From a virus, in IMG/VR virus record IMGVR_UViG_3300010883_000019, positions 1 to 64,000 of that record: 64,000 nucleotides of DNA; one strand, written 5' to 3'. How positions within the stretch are numbered: the first letter of the stretch is position 1; the number at the start of each line of letters is the position of its first letter. Below the pieces are notes generated by a model. It saw only the letters and a list, made by a program, of their open reading frames with translations. It searched no databases and had not been told where the DNA came from. Position numbers and translations under genes: made by a program. Below, piece by piece: positions 50,368-58,807 of the stretch.

Positions 50368-50604
50368 ATGATTTGGAAAGACTTGGTACTATCTAAGTTT
50401 AGTAATGGGTTTCGGATTCTCAATGGAAAGAACACAGATGATAAGTTCTTCGTTATTGATGATGTGAAACTCGAAATTGGTGATATGTTCAGAGTAGGTC
50501 CTAACGGATACTTTGAGAATGTTGGCAGTATACACGGTAATATTCATAATGAAGCTATTGATGATCAATCATATGCTTCTATAATTTATGAGAATAAGGA
50601 CTAG
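50368..50604 (+). CDS. Small soluble protein between the holin-like genes
   Basis: 78 aa, starting right after the first holin-like gene. FSNGFRILNGKNTDDKFFVIDDVKLEIGDMFRVGPNGYFENVGSIHGN looks like a small beta protein. No known family and no signal peptide. Confidence 0.58.
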   Translation: MIWKDLVLSKFSNGFRILNGKNTDDKFFVIDDVKLEIGDMFRVGPNGYFENVGSIHGNIHNEAIDDQSYASIIYENKD

Positions 50605-50605
50605 G

Positions 50606-50956
50606 ATGGATAGTGTAACCCAAGCTATAAGTGAATACGGCTTTCCTGTCGTTGCCTCTGTTGGCATGGGTTACTTTATCTACTTTATATGGAAGTGGGT
50701 TACGGAAACTATTGACCCTGTTATTGGCGAAACTATGATGACTCTGATACGGTTGGTCGATAGAGTTCGTATGCTTGATAATGATATGATAAGATTAAAC
50801 AGTAAGCTTTCGATGGTGTTGGAACATCGTGGCATGGATAATGAAGTTGCTAAGTTCCAATCGACGAGCGAAACACACAACTCAACAGGTCAAGCCGATG
50901 AAAAAGAAGATGATCCTAAGCCTAATAGCTTTGGTGTTACTCCCAACACAAAGTAA
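50606..50956 (+). CDS. Small membrane/coiled-coil protein, holin-like (copy 2)
   Basis: 116 aa from ATG 50606 with AAGGA 5 nt upstream; the ATG at 50588 lies inside the previous gene. SEYGFPVVASVGMGYFIYFIWKWV is a membrane helix, IRLVDRVRMLDNDMIRLNSKLSMVLEHR a coiled coil, then a polar tail. It parallels copy 1 (GFPIA/GFPVV, DNRVQTMNNDLVKI/DRVRMLDNDMIRL). Its last 59 nt are also used in another frame for the CsgF signal peptide. Confidence 0.65.
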   Translation: MDSVTQAISEYGFPVVASVGMGYFIYFIWKWVTETIDPVIGETMMTLIRLVDRVRMLDNDMIRLNSKLSMVLEHRGMDNEVAKFQSTSETHNSTGQADEKEDDPKPNSFGVTPNTK

Positions 50957-51362
50957 TGCGGAGTTAACTTTTACTTTTAAGAACCCTTCCTTTAGTGGGC
51001 AAGGATATTCGTCCCATGCACTATCTACTGAGCAATTACTGTTCAATAGGAATAAAGACCGAAAAGACGAAATGAGAGCGGAAGCTAATCGCATTGAGCG
51101 TGAGCTAGAGAATACTACATTAAACAAATTTATTAAGAACCTTGAGAGTAGAATATATGCGACACTGAGTAAACAGATGGTTGACTCCATGTTTGCGGAG
51201 TGTACAGGAGATGATTGCGCTAGTAGCGGATCTACAGAGATTGAGGGAAGTACGATTGAGTGGTCTAAAGATTCTACTACAGGATCTATCACCTTAGTCA
51301 TAACAAATGACGATGGTACTACAACCATTACTATTCCAGGATCAGGGGAGTTTAACTTCTGA
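50898..51362 (+). CDS. csgF: CsgF-like curli assembly factor
   Basis: 154 aa from the ATG at 50898, chosen because MKKKMILSLIALVLLPTQSNA is a complete signal peptide. Mature ELTFTFKNPSFSGQG matches the CsgF N-terminus (GTMTFQFRNPNFGG in E. coli), the part that plugs into the CsgG pore. A middle helical stretch (FIKNLESRIYATLSKQM) and a C-terminal beta region (SITLVITNDDGTTTITIPGSGEF) also follow CsgF. In bacteria CsgF sits at the cell surface and couples export to fibre nucleation. It overlaps csgG by one base. Confidence 0.88.
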   Translation: MKKKMILSLIALVLLPTQSNAELTFTFKNPSFSGQGYSSHALSTEQLLFNRNKDRKDEMRAEANRIERELENTTLNKFIKNLESRIYATLSKQMVDSMFAECTGDDCASSGSTEIEGSTIEWSKDSTTGSITLVITNDDGTTTITIPGSGEFNF

Positions 51363-52162
51363 TGCGTTTTGCTTTGATAACGATAATAGCATTACTTGCA
51401 GGTTGTGTGGATCCTTCGCAGTATCCTATAGGACAAGAGCCTGTGGTACAGGTTTCTCCTAATGATATTTCCGACTATCCTCAGATGGATGGTAAGATTA
51501 TGACCATTGCTGTTTATCAGTTTAAGGATATGACAGGACAGAGAAAGCCTAGCGGTGGGGGTGCAAGTTTAAGTAGTGCCGTTACTCAAGGTGCGGAAGT
51601 ATGGGTGATCAAAGCATTACAAGATGTTGGTCACGGAACATGGTTTGAGGTTGTTGAACGAGTTGGTCTTGACAATTTAATCAGAGAGAGACAGCTTGTT
51701 AGAAACACAAGAGAAGTCTATGAGAAGAACCTCGCAGACGGACCTACGCCTCTAAAGCCAATGGTATTTGCTGGTCTCATTCTTGAGGGTGGCATTGTTG
51801 GTTATGACTCAAGTGTGGCTACAGGTGGATCAGGTGCAAAGTATCTTGGTCTTGGTGTTCAACAACAATATAGAGTTGATACCGTCACAATAGTCATGAG
51901 ATTAGTTAGTGTTAACACAGGTAAGGTATTACTGAGTGTTGCTACTGAAAAGAACATAGCAAGTCACCAAACAGGTGCAGATATGTTCAAGTTCTTTGAT
52001 ATGGGAACTAAGTTAGTTGAAGCGGAAACTGGTTATAGTTTGAATGAACCAGTTAATTATGCAGTCAGATCAGCAATAGAAGCTGGCGTTATTGAACTTA
52101 TTAACGAAGGGAAAAACAGACAATTCTGGAAGTTTTTGGTAGATCCAAAGACTGGCGGATGA
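51362..52162 (+). CDS. csgG: CsgG-like curli secretion pore lipoprotein
   Basis: 266 aa (E. coli CsgG: 277 aa). IIALLAGC gives a lipobox with Cys 15. IMTIAVYQFKDMTGQRKPSGGGASLSSAVTQGAEVWVIKALQD, WFEVVERVGLDNLIRERQLVR, LEGGIVGYDSSVATGGSGAKYLGLGVQQQYRVDTVTIVMRLVSVNTGKVLLSV and IEAGVIELINEG match CsgG region by region, including both transmembrane hairpins. CsgG forms the nonameric outer-membrane channel of type VIII secretion. With CsgF it would make a complete secretion complex. CsgE is not seen. Confidence 0.95.
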   Translation: MRFALITIIALLAGCVDPSQYPIGQEPVVQVSPNDISDYPQMDGKIMTIAVYQFKDMTGQRKPSGGGASLSSAVTQGAEVWVIKALQDVGHGTWFEVVERVGLDNLIRERQLVRNTREVYEKNLADGPTPLKPMVFAGLILEGGIVGYDSSVATGGSGAKYLGLGVQQQYRVDTVTIVMRLVSVNTGKVLLSVATEKNIASHQTGADMFKFFDMGTKLVEAETGYSLNEPVNYAVRSAIEAGVIELINEGKNRQFWKFLVDPKTGG

Positions 52163-52174
52163 TAGGAAAGAACA

Positions 52175-52894
52175 ATGAAGTATTCATCAAAGTTTATACT
52201 ATTGGTATGCGCACTTTGTATACCACTGACACCGATTAATGCAAACGACATATACATAACACAGGTTGGCGACACTTTAGATTTGGACATTGTCCAAGAC
52301 GGTCAGAACAACACCATAGGTACTAGTCTACAAGATGTAGTTTTAGGATCTGTTAGTGGTGCTTCCGACTCTATGACATTCAGCATAACACAGACAGGTA
52401 ACTCGAACAGCATTACGGCACAAATTCTTGGTAGTACCTATGTAGGTACTTGGGACATATTGGGTAGTAATAACGAGATCGATCTTATGTGTTCTAGTGC
52501 CGCTGGGGGTAACTGTGATACTGTGACACTCAACATTGATGCCGATGGCGACAACCAAGACTATACAATCAATATTGGCGAAACCGCAGATGCGAGTAAC
52601 TCTACAATCAACTTCACAGTTGACGATAGCGGAAACGTTATCACAACAGATGTTGATGGTACAAGTGCGTCTATAACAGTAGCAATTGATAAGAACGCAA
52701 GTCTTGAAACGAGTAACAGCACATTAGACATTGACGTTTCTGGTGATGGAGATCTTAACGGACACACAATCAGTCTTGACCTAAAGGGTCGTGGGCATGC
52801 TGTTGTTATAAACCAAAGTGGTATATACGACAACGTAATTGATCTTCACACAAATGGCGATACACAAGCTATAAACATCACACAATCTGACTGA
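52175..52894 (+). CDS. Curlin-repeat protein (CsgA/CsgB-like), first
   Basis: 239 aa. A signal peptide (MKYSSKFILLVCALCIPLTPINA) is followed by repeats of hydrophobic-x-Q-x-G-x-x-N: YITQVGDTL, DIVQDGQNN, SITQTGNSN and NINIG-type variants, ending NITQSD. The repeats give the beta-arch stack of curli amyloid, and it is rich in Asp, Asn and Thr. It is 12 bp after csgG, so it is probably a secreted substrate. It has more degenerate repeats than E. coli CsgA, and could be a nucleator. Confidence 0.82.
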   Translation: MKYSSKFILLVCALCIPLTPINANDIYITQVGDTLDLDIVQDGQNNTIGTSLQDVVLGSVSGASDSMTFSITQTGNSNSITAQILGSTYVGTWDILGSNNEIDLMCSSAAGGNCDTVTLNIDADGDNQDYTINIGETADASNSTINFTVDDSGNVITTDVDGTSASITVAIDKNASLETSNSTLDIDVSGDGDLNGHTISLDLKGRGHAVVINQSGIYDNVIDLHTNGDTQAINITQSD

Positions 52895-54027
52895 TGTTAA
52901 AGTACTTTTTATTATTAGTGTGTATGTCTACTTCGGCATATGCAAACATTGGCGAGATTGCCCAACTTAAAGGTAAAGAAGGTGGTGCGGCGATTGAGCG
53001 TGATAACTCCGAAATAAGTGCGGAGAAGGGTACTGGAATACAAATGGATGATACGGCAGTTACGGCTAACTCTGCCATGACTATCAACTTCATTGATGAG
53101 ACAAGAGTTGACATAACAGAACACTCACGTCTCATCATTGATGACTTTGTTTATGACCCATCTACTGGAAAGGGATCACTTGGTCTCAAAGCAAGTTTAG
53201 GAACAATCCGATACGCAAGTGGTCAGATTGCTAAAAATAGTAGACAGAGGGTAAGAATACGAACTCCATCTGCAACGATTGGTGTTCGTGGCACAGACTT
53301 CATTATGGTTGTAGATGAAACAGGTAGTAGTATGGTCACATTACTTCCAAGTTGTGATGCCGCAGGTATGTGCTACACAGGAGAGATAACAGTCGAGACA
53401 GATGCTGGATTTGTCGTACTTAATAAAGCATTTCAAGTTACGGTAGCATCAACTAGTAACAATAAACCAACACCACCACTTTTGTTGGACATTGATGAAA
53501 GCATGATCAACCAACTGTTGATCCTACGTAAGAAGAACCCATACTTTGAAGAGCAAAGTAGAATTCTAATTGAGAAACGACAGGCCGCAGACTTTCTTGG
53601 GTTAGACTTTTTACAGTATGAGGGATTGGACTATGACGCCTTAGTTGATTCAATAGAGGGAATTTGGCTTACTGAACTCGACTTGGACGTAGACTACCTT
53701 AAAGACTTACTGTATGATATGTTAGATCAATTGAATGAGGCATTAAAGAGATTGTTTAGTGATGAGCTTGCCGATCAGAATGCAATGCTACTAAGACAGG
53801 AAGCGAATATATACGGATTAGATCCATTGACAGGTATCTCCTTACTAAACCAAACACCTAATTGGGTGTTCTCTAGAAGAAATGATAGCGGAGAAAACTT
53901 CGTACAACTAAGATTAAATCAGGCATATGGTTATACCATAGATCTGCAACAGAACGATTGGGAGTTATATGACTACAGGTTGGGGGATAACACTGGCAAC
54001 TCTATTGACATTTATCAGCAACGCTAG
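52894..54027 (+). CDS. FecR-domain secreted protein
   Basis: 377 aa. Signal peptide (MLKYFLLLVCMSTSAYA) then a FecR domain at ~20-165: GIQMDDTAVTANSAMTINFIDETRVDITEHSRLIIDDFVYDP, GSLGLKASLGTIRYASG and IRTPSATIGVRGTDF. The middle region is helical and acidic, and the final ~50 residues (FVQLRLNQAYGYTIDLQQNDW, DNTGNSIDIYQQR) look like curlin-type strands. FecR proteins are usually periplasmic sensors or surface scaffold proteins. In bacteria FecR proteins occur next to CHASE2 cyclases. Its end overlaps the next curlin gene by 59 nt. Confidence 0.85.
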   Translation: MLKYFLLLVCMSTSAYANIGEIAQLKGKEGGAAIERDNSEISAEKGTGIQMDDTAVTANSAMTINFIDETRVDITEHSRLIIDDFVYDPSTGKGSLGLKASLGTIRYASGQIAKNSRQRVRIRTPSATIGVRGTDFIMVVDETGSSMVTLLPSCDAAGMCYTGEITVETDAGFVVLNKAFQVTVASTSNNKPTPPLLLDIDESMINQLLILRKKNPYFEEQSRILIEKRQAADFLGLDFLQYEGLDYDALVDSIEGIWLTELDLDVDYLKDLLYDMLDQLNEALKRLFSDELADQNAMLLRQEANIYGLDPLTGISLLNQTPNWVFSRRNDSGENFVQLRLNQAYGYTIDLQQNDWELYDYRLGDNTGNSIDIYQQR

Positions 54028-54742
54028 TTGGTCTAATGAGGTTTATGTGAGGCAAGTTGGTGATAATACAGACATGACCATCACTCAAGATGGTGCTAAC
54101 AATAAGATAACTGGTTCGGGCGGTAAGGCTCAAGTGAGTGGTAACAACACAAGCACTACATATGCGCAAACAGGTGACAATAATCAAGCGTGGGTATGGA
54201 TGAGTTCTGGTAATGGAATAAACAATCTGTCGCAAACAGGTGATAACAACTCAGCAAGTTTAGATTGCCATGGTAATAATTGTGTTATTGATATTGAACA
54301 AAATGGCAATTATAACCTTGCAAATGGCGAACTAGGTAATGGTGGTGATAATGATCAAACTATTGTTATTGATCAAGACGGTGATTACAATAGTGCGAAA
54401 ATAGAAGCAAACGGTGATGACAATACTATTACTGTAGACCAAGATGGTAATACCCATGAAGCAGATATCATGGTTAGTGGTGATGATAATGACGTGCTGT
54501 TGACACAGACAGGATCATCCAAATACGCATTTCTCGATATGTTAGGCTCACCCCATGATTTCGATATATCTCAGACAGGATCTGGCAACCATTCTGTGAG
54601 TATAGATATTGAAACAGGAAGTAATGCAATGGCAGATATTAACTCTACACAGTACGGATCTAACAGTATGACATATTCTGTTGTGGGAACTTGTTTTCTT
54701 GATACTGGTTGCGCACTTAACATAGACCAGAACGGTAACTAA
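53969..54742 (+). CDS. Curlin-repeat protein (CsgA-like), second
   Basis: 257 aa. The ATG has GGAG upstream; the signal peptide (MTTGWGITLATLLTFISNASWS) is encoded over the FecR C-terminus. About ten repeats follow: TITQDGANN, TYAQTGDNN, NLSQTGDNN, DIEQNGNYN, VIDQDGDYN, TVDQDGNTH, LLTQTGSSK, DISQTGSGN, and a final NIDQNGN. This is a clear curlin array and the best fibre-subunit candidate. It is acidic. The stop overlaps the cyclase start. Confidence 0.9.
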   Translation: MTTGWGITLATLLTFISNASWSNEVYVRQVGDNTDMTITQDGANNKITGSGGKAQVSGNNTSTTYAQTGDNNQAWVWMSSGNGINNLSQTGDNNSASLDCHGNNCVIDIEQNGNYNLANGELGNGGDNDQTIVIDQDGDYNSAKIEANGDDNTITVDQDGNTHEADIMVSGDDNDVLLTQTGSSKYAFLDMLGSPHDFDISQTGSGNHSVSIDIETGSNAMADINSTQYGSNSMTYSVVGTCFLDTGCALNIDQNGN

Positions 54743-56775
54743 TGAAGAAACTATTGAGTCCTTGGTGGGCAATATTAACCCTAGCAGTTTTAGTATATAC
54801 GTTTGTATATCCGTCTAACTTTGTACAAAGCATTAGACTGAACTATTTTGATCAACTGATCATTAACCAAGAGCCTGTAGATAATAACATCTATGTTGCA
54901 GAGATAGATGAAGAAGCTTTAAACAAATATGGTCAATACCCCTTTCCAAGAAACGTTTATGGTGATATAATAAAAGGTTTATATGATTCGGGTGCGGGTC
55001 TTGTGGTCTGGACAATCATGATGCCAGAAGAGGATCGTTTAGGTGGTGATGCATATATGGGTGATATTCTATACGATTATCCTGTAGTCCTAGCTTCACG
55101 CCCATCAGACAAAACTAAGAACGAACCTATCAATCCTGGTGCGGCTATTATCAATCCAGAGCATTTGCATGCAATTCTTCCATACGATGGCATAATTGCT
55201 AACGTCCCAATCATAGAACAAAACTCTGTTGGTGCAGGGATCATTAGCACAGAACCAGAGATAGATGGTGTGGTTAGACGTATGCCAACCGTAGCAATGG
55301 TTGATGGTACACTATACCCTAGCCTAGCACTTGAGACATTACGTGTTCTTGCAGGCGACATTAGCTTTCAAATCAAATTACAGCCCAACGGTATAGAGAA
55401 GATGAGGATCCCTCAGTTCGGTATTATCCCAACTGACAGTGAAGGTCGTGTCTGGATCGATTGGAGCCAAAAGAGTAAGAGAGTGTCCATAACGGATCTA
55501 CCAAACTTTGATGGTGCAGTTGTTATCGTTGACGTGACAGCCGCAGGTATAGCCAATCCTACCCCAACTGCTATGGGATCTGTATATGCAGGGGAAGTCC
55601 AAGCGGCAGTTCTAGGCACAATGTTTAATGGAACTAACATCCAACGTCCCGATTGGGCACCAATGGCGGAACTACTTGCTATTGTGATTGGTGGCTTGGC
55701 TCTAATTGCACTAAGCAAATGGATGATAGTAGGACTGATTGCGACAGGTGTTCTTATCGGTTCTGTCATACCATATTCAATGTACATGTATAATACAGAG
55801 AAGATGCTAATAGATGTGACAGCACCTACCATAGTCTTTGTGATCATAGCATTGCAAGTATATGGTATTAAGTTTGTTAGAGAGTTCCTAGAGAAACAAG
55901 CAATTAAGAAACAATTCGGTGGATATGCTTCACCAGAAGTTGTGGAGTTACTACAGAAGAACCCACAACTAATTAAAGAAGGTCGGAAGAAAAAAGTAAG
56001 CATTGTATTTTCTGATCTTAGAGGTTTCACCCCATTGGGTGAATCGTTCGGAGATGATGTTAAAGGTTTGACAACAGTGATGAACAGTTACATGGATGCA
56101 ATAACACAACCTGTGCTAGATGCCAACGGAATGATCATCAAATATATCGGTGACGCAACTATGCACATACACAACGCTCCAATCCCAGATCCCAGTCATC
56201 CAAAGACTGCGGTACAGGTTGGACTAAACATGCTAAAAGCAGTGGAGAAATTTAATGAAAAACTTATGGAACAAGGTAAACCGCAAGTCGGTATGGGTGC
56301 TGGCATTAATACTGGCCTTGGTTATATTGGAGAGATGGGTTCTACATCCAGACACTCCTATGATATCCTCGGAGACAGTGTCAGTACAGCCGCTCGACTA
56401 GAGAGCGCATGCAAAGGGTATGGGGTTCTATTAATTGTGGGACCCCATACCTACGAGCTAACGCAAAATGATTTCTTTTATTTACAACTTGACAATCTTG
56501 CCGTTAAGGGTAAGACTGTAGGGTTAACGATTTATACGGTATTAGACATTGACCTTAACAAACATGGTGTGGATATGCTCAATCACAACACTATGCACAA
56601 CTTCTATGCAACACAGCACTTTGACGAAGCTATCTACATCTGTAAAGATATGAAGGGTAAGTTCGAAGGCAAGATGGATGACTATTATGACATCTGGATT
56701 GAACGTTGTGAGTATATGAAGACACAAGATCTCCCAAAGGATTGGGATGGGATCTTTAGAGCAACCACAAAATAA
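54742..56775 (+). CDS. CHASE2-domain class III nucleotide cyclase
   Basis: 677 aa. An N-terminal membrane helix (WWAILTLAVLVYTFVY) is followed by an extracytoplasmic CHASE2 sensor (~30-310) and a cluster of membrane helices (~310-375). A class III catalytic domain spans ~415-600: VSIVFSDLRGFT with metal Asp 425, YIGDATM with Asp 471, INTG, and SYDILGDSVSTAARLE. A Lys before YIGD and Asp before ILGD favour ATP, so cAMP is the likely product. The last ~75 residues are an extra helical region. It is coupled to the curlin gene. Confidence 0.92.
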   Translation: MKKLLSPWWAILTLAVLVYTFVYPSNFVQSIRLNYFDQLIINQEPVDNNIYVAEIDEEALNKYGQYPFPRNVYGDIIKGLYDSGAGLVVWTIMMPEEDRLGGDAYMGDILYDYPVVLASRPSDKTKNEPINPGAAIINPEHLHAILPYDGIIANVPIIEQNSVGAGIISTEPEIDGVVRRMPTVAMVDGTLYPSLALETLRVLAGDISFQIKLQPNGIEKMRIPQFGIIPTDSEGRVWIDWSQKSKRVSITDLPNFDGAVVIVDVTAAGIANPTPTAMGSVYAGEVQAAVLGTMFNGTNIQRPDWAPMAELLAIVIGGLALIALSKWMIVGLIATGVLIGSVIPYSMYMYNTEKMLIDVTAPTIVFVIIALQVYGIKFVREFLEKQAIKKQFGGYASPEVVELLQKNPQLIKEGRKKKVSIVFSDLRGFTPLGESFGDDVKGLTTVMNSYMDAITQPVLDANGMIIKYIGDATMHIHNAPIPDPSHPKTAVQVGLNMLKAVEKFNEKLMEQGKPQVGMGAGINTGLGYIGEMGSTSRHSYDILGDSVSTAARLESACKGYGVLLIVGPHTYELTQNDFFYLQLDNLAVKGKTVGLTIYTVLDIDLNKHGVDMLNHNTMHNFYATQHFDEAIYICKDMKGKFEGKMDDYYDIWIERCEYMKTQDLPKDWDGIFRATTK

Positions 56776-56778
56776 GAC

Positions 56779-56807
56779 TTGACAGCTAAACTCCTTTGTG
56801 TCATATT
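56779..56807 (+). promoter_or_regulatory. Sigma70-like promoter for the 56835 gene
   Basis: TTGACA (56779-56784), 17-bp spacer, CATATT (56802-56807). Confidence 0.6.
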
Positions 56808-56834
56808 AGTTATGAAAGCAAATAGGAGAGAATC

Positions 56835-57218
56835 ATGTATGACGATAACGTATTTTCAGATCTTCACAAAGAAGTCTATGGCTTCCGCCCTCGTGGTGTA
56901 ATCATGGATAACTGGAACTCAATGGCACCTGCTGAAAAGCAAGTTCGTTGGGATCAGCTTTGCGAAGAGTTGGCATCTAATGCTGAGTTTGATCGTGTAC
57001 AAGAGTTGAAAGCTGTTGCACAGGTGGAGCAAGACATCAAAGCATACATGAAGCTTGGTGCCCCTAATCGTAAAAGTGCTCTACGTTGGATGACCCAAAC
57101 TGAGACATTCTATAATAGTCAGTGTGTAGAAGGTTGGGTTTGGAAGCAAGGGATCTTGTTCACCGCCTACGGTAAGCGTTTGGTAACAGAACTTCTACAA
57201 ATTGTCGAATATAATTAA
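56835..57218 (+). CDS. Early-type phage protein of unknown function
   Basis: 127 aa with AGGAGAG before the ATG and its own promoter. DNWNSMAPAEKQVRWDQLCEELASNAEFDRVQELKAVAQVEQDIKAYMKLG is helical; the C-terminal part contains RWMTQTETFYNSQCVEGWVWKQGILFTAYGKRL. No family recognised. Separate promoter and location suggest a host-modulation protein, by inference. Confidence 0.65.
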   Translation: MYDDNVFSDLHKEVYGFRPRGVIMDNWNSMAPAEKQVRWDQLCEELASNAEFDRVQELKAVAQVEQDIKAYMKLGAPNRKSALRWMTQTETFYNSQCVEGWVWKQGILFTAYGKRLVTELLQIVEYN

Positions 57219-57225
57219 ATAGGGC

Positions 57226-57254
57226 TTGACATCTGATATCGAATCAGGTACAAA
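57226..57254 (+). promoter_or_regulatory. Sigma70-like promoter for the 57287 gene
   Basis: TTGACA (57226-57231), 17-bp spacer, TACAAA (57249-57254). Confidence 0.55.
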
Positions 57255-57286
57255 GATGGTATAGAAACAAAGAAAGCGAGACTTAC

Positions 57287-57556
57287 ATGTTTAGAATTCC
57301 TAATTTTTACCAAGACGAAGTATCCTTCCAAGAAGGTTGGGACACTATGAAACGCCATGGTCGTGGTGATACTCTTGAGGGTATGGAAGCTATGGATCGT
57401 TGTTGGACAGAATACGTTGCAAGTCAAAATGATTTCTTCAACGGAAAAGTAGCTGTTGTAGCTTTTGAAGATGATGACGAATTCTTTGAGTACTATAGCA
57501 GTGAAGTAAATGCCTACAATGCTGTGTTCTCAAACATGCAACCAATGTTCGCTTAG
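57287..57556 (+). CDS. Small acidic protein
   Basis: 89 aa. EVSFQEGWDTMKRHGRGDTLEGMEAMDRCWTEYVASQND suggests helices; FEDDDEFFEYYSSEVNAYNAVFS is acidic. No family known. It has its own promoter and is followed after 10 bp by another small gene. Confidence 0.62.
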   Translation: MFRIPNFYQDEVSFQEGWDTMKRHGRGDTLEGMEAMDRCWTEYVASQNDFFNGKVAVVAFEDDDEFFEYYSSEVNAYNAVFSNMQPMFA

Positions 57557-57566
57557 GAGATATATT

Positions 57567-57752
57567 ATGGAAACTTATACATTCAACGCATATGGGGTAA
57601 CCTTTACTGAAGAGCACGGAACTTGTAGCCGTGCCATGGAAGCCGCCAACAAAGAACTCCTGTGGAAATTTGCAGGATCTAAAGATGGCGCATGGTTCCA
57701 AGTTGGGATCACTAATGCTTTTGATTGGGTTGAAGGAAACTTCTTCGATTAG
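57567..57752 (+). CDS. Small protein, 61 aa
   Basis: 61 aa from ATG 57567, preceded by AGGAGA; the longer frame from 57510 lies inside the previous gene. METYTFNAYGVTFTEEHGTCSRAMEAANKELLWKFAG starts as a beta-hairpin, then a helix. No family recognised. Confidence 0.6.
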   Translation: METYTFNAYGVTFTEEHGTCSRAMEAANKELLWKFAGSKDGAWFQVGITNAFDWVEGNFFD

Positions 57753-57755
57753 GGG

Positions 57756-57784
57756 TTGACAACTCCGAATCAATATGCTATATT
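57756..57784 (+). promoter_or_regulatory. Sigma70-like promoter for the DUF932 gene
   Basis: TTGACA (57756-57761), 17-bp spacer, TATATT (57779-57784). Confidence 0.72.
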
Positions 57785-57822
57785 GTTTATATTAGTTATG
57801 AAAACAAGTGAAGGGAAATACA

Positions 57823-58797
57823 ATGTCACATGAAGTAGAAATTATCGACGGTGTTGCTCAGATGGCTTATGCGGGTGATACGCCTTGGCATGGCTTGGGT
57901 ACTCAGGTATCTAACGAACTCACTCCTGTTCAGATGATGCAAAAAGCGGGTCTTGATTGGAACGTCGAGAAGCACGATTCATTCGTGAACGTTAACGGTC
58001 AACAGATCAAGACAGGACAACAGTCCCTGATCCGTACATCTGATAACTCAGTTCTGACCAATGTTGGAGAGAATTGGAACCCTGTGCAGAACGAGACTGC
58101 GTTTGAATTCTTTGCGGAATACATTGCCGCAGGAGATATGGAGATGCATACTGCGGGATCGCTTAAAGGTGGTCAACAGGTATGGGCTTTGGCTAAGGTC
58201 AAGGAAAGCTTCGATGTCTTTGGTGATGATACAGTAGAATCATTCTTGCTGTTCTCCAATCCACACATGTACGGTAAGTCAATCGATGTGCGCTTCACAC
58301 CTGTTCGTGTGGTATGCAACAACACATTGACTATGTCTCTTAACGCTAACGATAAGCGTGTTGAGAAGGTGTCACACCGTAAAGCTTTTGATCCACAACA
58401 GGCTAAAGAGCACTTGGGTATCGCACACGAGAAGTTTGAGAAGTATAAAGAGATGGCTCAGTTCATTGGATCACGCCGCTACGGTGCCGAAGAACTCATC
58501 AACTTCTACAACGATGTGTTCCCACACACTGACACTAAGCGTAAGGTTGCCTCAGTGAAGACAGTTGATGATCTGTCACGTCAAGCAAAGAACTGCTATG
58601 ATGTGTTAGAGAGCCAACCGGGAGCCAACTACGCCGAAGGATCTTGGTGGCAAGCATTCAACTCAGTAACTTATGTTACAGACCACGTTCAAGGTCGTAA
58701 TGCAGAAAATCGTCTCCACAGCCAGTGGTTCGGCGCAAACCAAAACCGCAAGATGAAAGCGGCAGAGAAGGCAGTGCAATACGCACTGGCTTCATAG
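57823..58797 (+). CDS. DUF932 (phage/plasmid-like) protein
   Basis: 324 aa from ATG 57823, preceded by GAAGGG; the frame also opens with a GTG at 57808. PWHGLGTQVSNELTPVQMMQKAGLDWNV, VGENWNPVQNETAFEFFAEYI, GGQQVWALAKV and RFTPVRVVCNNTLTMSL are the DUF932 blocks found in phages and plasmids. Function is not established; DNA or recombination roles have been proposed. Codon choice looks well adapted. Confidence 0.88.
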   Translation: MSHEVEIIDGVAQMAYAGDTPWHGLGTQVSNELTPVQMMQKAGLDWNVEKHDSFVNVNGQQIKTGQQSLIRTSDNSVLTNVGENWNPVQNETAFEFFAEYIAAGDMEMHTAGSLKGGQQVWALAKVKESFDVFGDDTVESFLLFSNPHMYGKSIDVRFTPVRVVCNNTLTMSLNANDKRVEKVSHRKAFDPQQAKEHLGIAHEKFEKYKEMAQFIGSRRYGAEELINFYNDVFPHTDTKRKVASVKTVDDLSRQAKNCYDVLESQPGANYAEGSWWQAFNSVTYVTDHVQGRNAENRLHSQWFGANQNRKMKAAEKAVQYALAS

Positions 58798-58807
58798 GGG
58801 ATAGGTT

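Noticed and set aside
50829-50897. N-terminal extension of the CsgF frame
   Set aside because: The extra 23 residues are polar and would bury the signal peptide; the start at 50898 is favoured.
55413-56030. 205-codon frame antisense to the cyclase gene
   Set aside because: No promoter or ribosome site, and the sense frame has clear cyclase motifs.
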